A DNA stretch of 64,000 nucleotides, taken from assembly GCF_900101445.1 (NCBI RefSeq), contig NZ_FNKE01000001.1:806001-870000 (forward strand), written 5' to 3'. Under the pieces are notes generated by a model, which was not told where the DNA came from, did not search any database, and saw nothing but the letters and a program-made list of their open reading frames with translations. Position 1 is the first letter of the stretch; the number at the start of each line of letters is the position of its first letter. Below, in pieces: positions 57,979 to 64,000 of this stretch. The translations under genes and the position numbers were made by a program. This stretch comes from Streptococcus equinus. GTDB taxonomy: Bacteria; Bacillota; Bacilli; Lactobacillales; Streptococcaceae.

Positions 57979-58149
57979 CTAACTGACCAACCAGCCCCAG
58001 AAAAAGGGGAGAAGAAAGGCGATGACGCCACAAATGACGTAGGTAAGGCGCAGCCATTTTGGGGAAATGGTGGTTGATTTTATCCAAAAGGTAATGGCAA
58101 AAAGCCACGATACAGCAAATAAAAGCCAGTAATACCAATCAAGCGTCAT
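57979..58149 (-). CDS. Small two-segment membrane protein, 56 residues
   Basis: Read on the minus strand: ATG 58149, stop 57979-57981. [20 protein letters not shown] begins the first hydrophobic segment; a second covers about 34-54, with KSTTISPKWLRLTY as the basic link. It overlaps the 3' end of the 58139 membrane-protein gene by 11 bases, so the two are translationally coupled and may interact. No family recognised. Confidence 0.75.
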   Translation of the reverse strand: MTLDWYYWLLFAVSWLFAITFWIKSTTISPKWLRLTYVICGVIAFLLPFFWGWLVS

Positions 58150-58801
58150 TTTGTACATCCTTTCTATGGTTTAAGCGGCTAGTCAGTTGTTTGTGAGCTA
58201 TGGCAATTAAGCTAAGCATAAGCGCCTCATAAGTCACAAAGAAGATGATAAAGCAATGCATGAAGTAATCTTCTGGTAAGACCCAAATGATTGGGTCAGT
58301 TGCTGGGTTAAAGAGCCAGCTAGTATCACCTGGAAAAAGGGCTTCATGAAATAGAGTGAAAAACTGATCAAAACCAATCAAGGCACCCGCTACTGCAATG
58401 ACAACTGGCAAAATAGCTGCTAAGCCAAAAGCTTTTTGATGCAAAAAGAGTGATTTTTCTGCTCTGCTATTTTTCCAAAAACGCCAAGTCGGGTACAAAA
58501 GGACTAGAAAGATCGCTTGGGCTAGGTGAAATAGATGCTTAACATCACGGAAATGCTTGAGACCACTGGCTGATGAGTGAAAATCTGGCATGACAAGTCT
58601 GTGTGACAAGGGATTTGTCAGATAAGTCATCAAGATGTTGAAGTTTTTTAAGAGGTCAGCTTTTGTAATGGTCACTTGAAGAGTTAACTTGAGCCAATCA
58701 ATCTCAAGAGGATAGATTAACCACGCGCCATAAATGGCTACAAGGACTGCTAATGATAGCAGCCACAACCAAGTACCAAAAGTCCAAAGTTTATTTTTCA
58801 T
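58139..58801 (-). CDS. TIGR01906 family integral membrane protein
   Basis: 220 residues from ATG 58801, whose site GGAAT lies inside nagD; the ORF to 58834 is discarded. Signal-anchor-like first segment ([20 protein letters not shown]), an extracellular loop, then at least three further membrane segments near 110-130, 135-160 and 190-215. The family, common in Firmicutes and often beside nagD in streptococci, has no assigned function. It overlaps nagD by 11 bases and the next small gene by 11. Confidence 0.82.
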   Translation of the reverse strand: MKNKLWTFGTWLWLLSLAVLVAIYGAWLIYPLEIDWLKLTLQVTITKADLLKNFNILMTYLTNPLSHRLVMPDFHSSASGLKHFRDVKHLFHLAQAIFLVLLYPTWRFWKNSRAEKSLFLHQKAFGLAAILPVVIAVAGALIGFDQFFTLFHEALFPGDTSWLFNPATDPIIWVLPEDYFMHCFIIFFVTYEALMLSLIAIAHKQLTSRLNHRKDVQNDA

Positions 58802-59564
58802 CAAAATTCCATTCATCAAGACTAGCAAGAACATGGTCTGGTTTTACAGGAAGTGTTGGCACTTCTTCAGGTTTGGTAAAGCCAGTTGTGACAAGAAGCG
58901 TTGCGATATCATTTTGGATACCTGCCATAATATCTGTAAGGTAGTTATCTCCGACCATGATTGCTTCTTCACGTTTAACGCCAAGAACATCCAAGGCTTT
59001 GTTCATGATAATAGCATTTGGTTTTCCGATGTAGACTGGTTTCACACGTGTAGCAACTTCCAAAAGATTGTTAATTGCACCAGCTCCTGGCATCAAGCCA
59101 CGTTCTGTTGGAATGTTCAAGTCTGGGTTTGTTCCAATAAAGACAGCTCCTTTTTGAATAGCCAATGTCGCTACTGCTAATTTTTCATAGGTTAAATCAG
59201 TATCAAGTCCTACAACAACATAGGCTGGATTTTCAGTGTCTTCAACATAACCTGCTTCAGCAATCGCTGTTTTCAAACCAGTTTCGCCAATCACGTAAAC
59301 CGTTTTGCCACGATTCAAATCGTTCATGTAATCAATCGTCGCCATTGTTGCAGTGTAAATGGTATTAAGCGGTGTGTGAACGTTGAATTGTGTTGCAAGC
59401 ATTTCTTGGACTTTTTCAGGTGTACGTGTTGAATTATTAGTCACCAAAACATAGGGAATATTTCTTTCTTGAAGACGTTGAATAAAACGTTCTCCAGCAG
59501 GAATACGGTCTTTTCCTTTATAAATCGTTCCGTCTAAGTCAATTAAATAGCCTTTGTAAGTCAT
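58791..59564 (-). CDS. HAD-superfamily phosphatase, NagD type (TIGR01457 subgroup)
   Basis: 257 residues. Motif I DLDGTIY (nucleophile Asp9, general acid Asp11), motif II VTNNST, motif III Lys in GKPNAIIM, motif [10 protein letters not shown], a type IIA HAD cap. NagD-like enzymes dephosphorylate nucleotides and sugar phosphates; substrate not fixed. It is in an apparent operon with fatA upstream and the 58139 membrane gene downstream. Confidence 0.92.
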   Translation of the reverse strand: MTYKGYLIDLDGTIYKGKDRIPAGERFIQRLQERNIPYVLVTNNSTRTPEKVQEMLATQFNVHTPLNTIYTATMATIDYMNDLNRGKTVYVIGETGLKTAIAEAGYVEDTENPAYVVVGLDTDLTYEKLAVATLAIQKGAVFIGTNPDLNIPTERGLMPGAGAINNLLEVATRVKPVYIGKPNAIIMNKALDVLGVKREEAIMVGDNYLTDIMAGIQNDIATLLVTTGFTKPEEVPTLPVKPDHVLASLDEWNFDEK

Positions 59565-59586
59565 TTTTCCTCCAATATAAATAGTA

Positions 59587-59619
59587 AATGACCTTTCTGA
59601 TACCAGTTAAAAGGTCATT
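59587..59619 (-). terminator. Hairpin between fatA and nagD
   Basis: 10-bp stem AATGACCTTT/AAAGGTCATT with a 13-nt loop and a weak T-rich tail (TTTACTATTT) on the minus strand; partial terminator or processing site. Confidence 0.5.
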
Positions 59620-59662
59620 ACTCATACTTCTTTCCTTAATTATTTTAAAAATAGCAGAGCTT

Positions 59663-60391
59663 TTATTTTGCTTTCCATTCTATGCGTGCTTGAGCTCGAA
59701 GAGCTCCTTGTGTGACAATTTCATGTTTGGTTGTCAAGCCAACACGTTCAACACGTGACTTGATGTCATGACCATATTGAACTTCTTTCACATATTTCAA
59801 ATTAATGTGATGTGGAATGTATTTTTCCAAAAAGTTAACGTCTAAAACATCATACATCCATTCAAGGTATTTACTGTTATTGACATGTCCATTCAAATCA
59901 AGGTCAAAGAAACGCACATGATAAAGAGTTTCTTCTGGATTTTCCAAACCTTCATAACGAGGACCACGGTAGATTTTTTTCACTTTTTCAACTTGGTAAA
60001 CATCGACAATATCATCGACAACAGGATGTACTTTGCGGGTGTCATAATCCATCAAAACAAAGGTTGAATGAATGGTCAAAATCTTCTCACCATCTTGACC
60101 GTAGACATTAAAATCACGGTAACAAAAGAGCTTGTTATAAGCTGTTGGCACCGTCTCGATTACAATATTTTCGGTATATTTAGGCAAGCGGTCGATCTCA
60201 ATAGCGTATTCTGTGATAATCCAGACAAGATTATAAGTTTGAAAAACATACTCGTCACTCATTCCAAGACTTAACGATTGCTTGCCAGAAACCTGCAAAA
60301 CAAGCGATAAGAGTTGTGATAATTTCATATTTTGATTAATATCACTTTCATAAAAAGGTACTTGATATTTTTCTTGATAACTTAATCCCAT
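59663..60391 (-). CDS. fatA: Acyl-ACP thioesterase, FatA type
   Basis: 242 residues, two hotdog folds. GLSYQEKYQVPFYESDINQN starts the first and FFDLDLNGHVNNSKYLEWMYD (residues about 160-180) is the second, active-site repeat with the catalytic Asp/Asn-His pattern. It hydrolyses acyl-ACP to free fatty acid. Its ATG is 5 bp from the hemW stop, so hemW-fatA are one transcript. Common in streptococci, unlike most bacteria, from memory. Confidence 0.93.
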   Translation of the reverse strand: MGLSYQEKYQVPFYESDINQNMKLSQLLSLVLQVSGKQSLSLGMSDEYVFQTYNLVWIITEYAIEIDRLPKYTENIVIETVPTAYNKLFCYRDFNVYGQDGEKILTIHSTFVLMDYDTRKVHPVVDDIVDVYQVEKVKKIYRGPRYEGLENPEETLYHVRFFDLDLNGHVNNSKYLEWMYDVLDVNFLEKYIPHHINLKYVKEVQYGHDIKSRVERVGLTTKHEIVTQGALRAQARIEWKAK

Positions 60392-60396
60392 CTTTT

Positions 60397-61527
60397 TTAC
60401 TCCAATATAAATCTCTCTGCGACTGTGTCTCCCAAAAACAGTCCTTTTTTGGTCATGCGTACCACCTTATCATCTGGAACCAATAGGCCCTGCTGACAAA
60501 GGTCTCTCACAATTTGACCATAACGTTCTTCAAAAGACAAGCCGAATTTTTCTTCAAATCTGGCGATAGAAACACCTGATTTTTTACGTAATCCTAAGAA
60601 CAATTCTTCTTCCATCATCTCATCTTTTGTCAATTTTTCTTCTGATAATCTAGCATTACCTTGGGCAACTGCTTTAAGATAATGCTGAATTGGCCCTCGA
60701 TTACGATAACGGACGCCATTTAAATAGCCAGAAGCTCCTGCTCCCACACCAAAATACTCTGCATTATCCCAATACATCAAATTATGACGGCTTTCAAAAC
60801 CTGGTTTGGTGAAGTTTGAAATTTCATAGTGCTCAAAGCCATTAGCTTCTAACTCTGAAATAATGTATTCAAACATCTCCGCTTCCAAGTCTTCTTTAGG
60901 CAACTGCAGATTTCCACGACGCATTTTGTTCATGAAGACCGTGTGATGTTCCAAAATCAAGCTATAAAGACTCAAGTGTGGAATATCAAGAGCAATCGCC
61001 TTAGCCACATTTTCCTTGACATCTTCCATAGTCTGACCAGGAAGAGCATAAATCAAGTCAATTGAAATGTTATGAAAACCAGCTTTTTTCAAATTCGAAA
61101 TCGTTGAATAAATCTGAGCTTCATTATGGCTACGCCCAATTTGCTTCAAATGCTTGTCATTAAAAGTCTGAACGCCAAGTGAAACGCGATTAACTGCTGA
61201 ACGCTTGAGCACTTCAATCTTGTCTTCCGTCAAATCACCAGGATTAGCTTCAATGGTGAATTCTTCCAAAACACTCAAATCCAAGTGCTTAGTCAAATTC
61301 GTCAATAAATACTCCAGCTGTTCTGCAGTAATTGAGGTTGGTGTACCACCACCGATATATAAAGTACGCAATTTCTTAATATCATAAGACTCAAACTCGC
61401 GAATAAGAGCCTGCAAATACTCATCGACAGGCTGATTCTTGATAAAAACCTTTGAGAAATCACAATAGTAACAAATCTGCGTACAAAAAGGAATATGTAC
61501 ATAAGCTGATGTTGGTTTTGTTAGCAT
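60397..61527 (-). CDS. hemW: Heme chaperone HemW-like radical SAM protein
   Basis: 376 residues. Radical-SAM CxxxCxxC is Cys15, Cys19, Cys22 (CTQICYYC), followed by GGGTPTS (SAM glycine motif), SIDLIYALPGQT and the C-terminal HemW domain (GLRKKSGVSIARFEEKFG). HemW is annotated as a heme chaperone rather than coproporphyrinogen oxidase; streptococci make no heme, so its role is uncertain. First gene before fatA. Confidence 0.93.
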   Translation of the reverse strand: MLTKPTSAYVHIPFCTQICYYCDFSKVFIKNQPVDEYLQALIREFESYDIKKLRTLYIGGGTPTSITAEQLEYLLTNLTKHLDLSVLEEFTIEANPGDLTEDKIEVLKRSAVNRVSLGVQTFNDKHLKQIGRSHNEAQIYSTISNLKKAGFHNISIDLIYALPGQTMEDVKENVAKAIALDIPHLSLYSLILEHHTVFMNKMRRGNLQLPKEDLEAEMFEYIISELEANGFEHYEISNFTKPGFESRHNLMYWDNAEYFGVGAGASGYLNGVRYRNRGPIQHYLKAVAQGNARLSEEKLTKDEMMEEELFLGLRKKSGVSIARFEEKFGLSFEERYGQIVRDLCQQGLLVPDDKVVRMTKKGLFLGDTVAERFILE

Positions 61528-61593
61528 GACGCTATTATAACATTTTTAGGTGAGATAACCAATGAATTAAATACAATAAAATCTTAGCAAGCA

Positions 61594-61625
61594 AAAAAGG
61601 AGAGCATTGCTGCTCAATCCTTTTT
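61594..61625 (-). terminator. Terminator after glmM
   Basis: AAAAAGGA/TCCTTTTT outer and AGCA/TGCT inner stems. Convergent use not needed: both flanking genes are on the minus strand. Confidence 0.8.
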
Positions 61626-61638
61626 CAGTTATTTTAAA

Positions 61639-62991
61639 TTAGTCAATTCCGATTTCTTTACGAACGACATCAGCGATAGTATCAACATAATAGCTAACTT
61701 CTTCATCAGTTGGAGCTTCTGCCATAACACGAAGAAGTGGTTCAGTACCACTTGGGCGAACCAAGATACGACCGTTACCGTTCATTTCTTCTTCCATTTT
61801 GCTGATGATTTCTGCGATAGCTGGAACTTCCATAGCTTTGCTCTTCATGCTGTTTTCAACACGAACGTTAACCAATTTTTGTGGGTAAATTGTAACTTCG
61901 GCAGCCAATTCAGAAAGTGGTTTACCAGTTTCTTTCATGACTTTAACCAATTGGATACCAGTCAATTGACCATCACCAGTTGTGTTGTAATCCATGATAA
62001 TCACGTGACCTGATTGTTCACCACCAAGGTTGTAACCTGATTTACGCATTTCTTCAACAACGTAACGGTCACCAACAGCTGTGATTGCTTTGTTAATCCC
62101 TTCGCGGTCAAGTGCTTTGTGGAAACCAAGATTTGACATAACAGTTGTTACGATTGTGTTGTGAGCCAATTGTCCACGTTCAGAAAGGTATTTACCGATG
62201 ATGTACATAACTTTATCACCATCAACGATTTCACCATTTTCATCAACGGCAATCAAACGGTCACTGTCACCATCAAATGCAAGACCAACTGCAGCACCTG
62301 ATTCTTTAACAAGTTCTTGCAATTGTTCTGGATGAGTTGATCCCACACCATCATTGATGTTAAGACCATCTGGATTTTCACCGATAACTGTAATATCAGC
62401 ATCAAGGTCTAGGAAAATATCACGTGCAGATACAGAAGCTGAACCATTTGCTGTATCAAGAGCAACTTTCATACCTTCTAAGCTAATACCTGTTGAGACA
62501 AGGAATTTTTCGTATTTACGAAGACCTTCTGGATAATCAACAAGTGTTCCCAAACCATCTGCTGAAGGGCGTGGAAGTGTATCTTCTGGTGCGTCAAGAA
62601 GAGCTTCAATTTCCAATTCTTGATCATCAGCCAATTTAAATCCATCACCACCGAAGAATTTAATACCGTTATCTTGAGCAGGGTTGTGACTAGCAGAAAT
62701 CATAACACCAGCGCTAGCTTTTTCAGTACGAACAAGGTATGAAACACCTGGAGTTGCTAAAACACCAAGTTTGTATACTTCAATACCTACTGAAAGAAGA
62801 CCAGCTACCAAAGCTGATTCGAGCATTTCACCTGAAATACGAGTATCACGTGCTACAAATACTTTTGGACGTCCTGTTTCATGCTGACTAAGAACATAGC
62901 CACCAAAGCGTCCTAATTTGAAAGCTAACTCAGGGGTCAACTCAACATTTGCTTCTCCACGAACACCATCTGTTCCAAAATATTTTCCCAT
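61639..62991 (-). CDS. glmM: Phosphoglucosamine mutase
   Basis: 450 residues from ATG 62991. Converts glucosamine-6-phosphate to the 1-phosphate for UDP-GlcNAc and peptidoglycan. Catalytic phospho-Ser101 in [13 protein letters not shown], Mg-binding AFDGDSDR, and C-terminal [11 protein letters not shown]. The Shine-Dalgarno GGAGGA lies 25 nt upstream of the ATG with a 6-bp hairpin (63002-63007/63011-63016) between, an odd arrangement; the alternative is an in-frame ATG at 63024 overlapping the site, which would add [11 protein letters not shown]. GlmM of this clade starts [12 protein letters not shown]. Confidence 0.96.
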   Translation of the reverse strand: MGKYFGTDGVRGEANVELTPELAFKLGRFGGYVLSQHETGRPKVFVARDTRISGEMLESALVAGLLSVGIEVYKLGVLATPGVSYLVRTEKASAGVMISASHNPAQDNGIKFFGGDGFKLADDQELEIEALLDAPEDTLPRPSADGLGTLVDYPEGLRKYEKFLVSTGISLEGMKVALDTANGSASVSARDIFLDLDADITVIGENPDGLNINDGVGSTHPEQLQELVKESGAAVGLAFDGDSDRLIAVDENGEIVDGDKVMYIIGKYLSERGQLAHNTIVTTVMSNLGFHKALDREGINKAITAVGDRYVVEEMRKSGYNLGGEQSGHVIIMDYNTTGDGQLTGIQLVKVMKETGKPLSELAAEVTIYPQKLVNVRVENSMKSKAMEVPAIAEIISKMEEEMNGNGRILVRPSGTEPLLRVMAEAPTDEEVSYYVDTIADVVRKEIGID

Positions 62992-63001
62992 TATTTTTTT
63001 T

Positions 63002-63022
63002 AGCGAAAAATTCGCTTCCTCC
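63002..63022 (-). promoter_or_regulatory. Hairpin between the glmM Shine-Dalgarno and start codon
   Basis: On the minus strand GGAGGA (63017-63022) is followed directly by AGCGAA-TTT-TTCGCT (6-bp stem) and ten bases, then ATG. Folding the hairpin would shrink 25 nt to about 10 nt, an ordinary spacing. Confidence 0.6.
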
Positions 63023-63100
63023 ATTACTAATATTCATTTCCTAAGGACAAGAAACTTGCTTGTCCAATATTCTTTAATATATAGTCCTAGCTATTATGAA

Positions 63101-64000
63101 CTATTTTTTCGTCACTGTCAACTGTACCGTCACTACAGAAGGCTCTACTGCCACGTTATCTGCTGTTAAGTTGACACTCAAATTGGTATCTTTTGTCACA
63201 TTTGAAACATCAACATTAGCAACAACCTCATTAACAGCGTTAAGAGCATCTTGGCTACCAGCAATCGTCACCTGATCTTGACTGAGGCTATAAGAGATAT
63301 TTGATAGTTTATCATTCATTTTTCCAGTCATCTTAACAGTCACAGGAACAGTTTTGGTCAATTTCTTAACTGTCACTTCAAGTCGAGCTTTTGACGGATT
63401 AATGGCACTAGCGAGAATTGTACCATCTGAGGCAACAGCTTGTAGAGCGACACGTCCATTGTAATTGCCGTTTAAGACTTCATTTTCAGGCAATTTAGCA
63501 ACCACATGATCGATTTGATCAATGATTGATTCTGCACTTGTAACTTCTACTTCAGATATGTCGGTTGACACTTTCTTCAGCTCATAGCCTTTGGCAATTT
63601 GATTATCGTCAATGACACCTTGAACATCAAATGTCTTGGTTTTCTTTTTGCCAATAGTCACTGAGATATTGTTCGGTGAAGCTGTCGCTGTAACACCTGA
63701 TGGCAAATTAGTCACCTTAAGAGGCACCGTTTGAGTGCCTTCACCTAAGTTCGACAAGTCAGCAACAACCTTGAAACTTCTCGTGTCACTATTGATTTCA
63801 GAGTCCAATTTAACACGGTTGATTGATGTTAAATAGACCTCCGTTTCATACGAATAACCACTGATAAAATACTTATCGCTATCGTATTTGATATCGATAG
63901 GCACGTTTGTTAGGGTGTGGGTAAAAGTTTCTGTTGCGCCAGATACCTGCGACCCAACATGCGTATAGTTACTTGTTGTGGCAGTCAAAAATAGGAGAAT
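63101..64000 (-). CDS. cdaR: CdaR (YbbR-domain) protein, 5' end cut by window edge
   Basis: The frame is open to base 64000, beginning (at the edge) ILLFLTATTSNYTHVGS: 299 codons are seen and an N-terminal membrane anchor lies outside. Repeated YbbR modules read as FTHTLTNVPIDIKYD, ...RSFKVVADLSNLGEGTQTVP, then three more beta-rich segments ending VVTVQLTVTKK. Extracellular regulator of the c-di-AMP cyclase CdaA. cdaA-cdaR-glmM is the classic order; GlmM also inhibits CdaA. The 109-bp gap to glmM contains no terminator. Confidence 0.93.
   Translation of the reverse strand: MLLFLTATTSNYTHVGSQVSGATETFTHTLTNVPIDIKYDSDKYFISGYSYETEVYLTSINRVKLDSEINSDTRSFKVVADLSNLGEGTQTVPLKVTNLPSGVTATASPNNISVTIGKKKTKTFDVQGVIDDNQIAKGYELKKVSTDISEVEVTSAESIIDQIDHVVAKLPENEVLNGNYNGRVALQAVASDGTILASAINPSKARLEVTVKKLTKTVPVTVKMTGKMNDKLSNISYSLSQDQVTIAGSQDALNAVNEVVANVDVSNVTKDTNLSVNLTADNVAVEPSVVTVQLTVTKK

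Overview
The window is a low-GC Firmicute chromosome segment and almost certainly a Streptococcus. The evidence is gene order (sufT-rpoD-dnaG / mscL / rpsU; glgP-malQ / malR / malXCD; aroA-aroK-pheA-psr; lepA / ndk; hemW-fatA-nagD; cdaR-glmM), strong AGGAGG ribosome sites, TTGACA/TATAAT promoters and streptococcal lipoprotein signals. Rubrerythrin, tandem solute-binding lipoproteins and the accessory gene set fit the S. bovis/S. equinus complex best. That species call is an inference from memory, not a database result. I see no tRNA, rRNA, IS element, prophage or CRISPR array.

Layout. 1-5312: end of a rhamnan-polysaccharide glycosyltransferase gene, then sufT, rpoD, dnaG, the mechanosensitive channel mscL and rpsU. 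5313-7816: two small accessory genes bracketed by two near-identical short elements that look like CiaR-controlled csRNAs, followed by a ~600 bp intergenic array of hairpins. 7817-11579: three paralogous polar amino-acid-binding lipoproteins plus an aminotransferase, with no permease. 11747-20664: the maltodextrin regulon, with glgP-malQ and malXCD each read from a promoter whose 17-bp spacer holds a MalR operator. 20786-26952: a nudix hydrolase, a small membrane protein, uvrB and a GlnP-GlnQ importer with two fused binding domains. 27259-29799: rubrerythrin, then an ABC-F ATPase gene preceded by a 3-codon upstream ORF and an intrinsic terminator, a textbook ribosome-mediated attenuator layout. 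30014-38158: obg, a DUF4044 microprotein, rsuA, two duplicated OppA-type lipoproteins with shared leaders, and a SulP transporter. 38470-48615: a run of small accessory enzymes on the minus strand (ASCH, hydrolases, GNATs, deaminase, flavodoxin-fold reductase, MerR regulator, epimerase, TfoX-like, CDP-alcohol phosphotransferase) interrupted by the housekeeping rarA. 48642-57600: rlmD-type methyltransferase, an LCP cell-wall ligase with an extreme Tyr/Asp-rich tail, pheA-aroK-aroA, lepA, a secreted triple-repeat Ltp-like protein, and ndk. 57710-64000: orphan HicB, small membrane proteins, nagD, fatA, hemW, glmM and the 3' part of cdaR.

How it works together. Maltodextrins enter by MalXCD (the ATPase is not here), are cut by MalQ and GlgP, and are sensed by MalR. 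Amino acids and peptides are captured by at least five lipoproteins and GlnPQ. Cell-envelope functions cluster at both ends (rhamnan, LCP ligase, glmM/cdaR with c-di-AMP control).

The most promising under-described items are the csRNA pair (with the Ltp-like mRNA as a possible target), the hairpin array, the ABC-F attenuator with its minimal uORF, and the secreted Ltp-like protein. Several genes too small or with non-ATG starts (31413-31541, 44935-45102, 57979-58149) are annotated here from direct reading.
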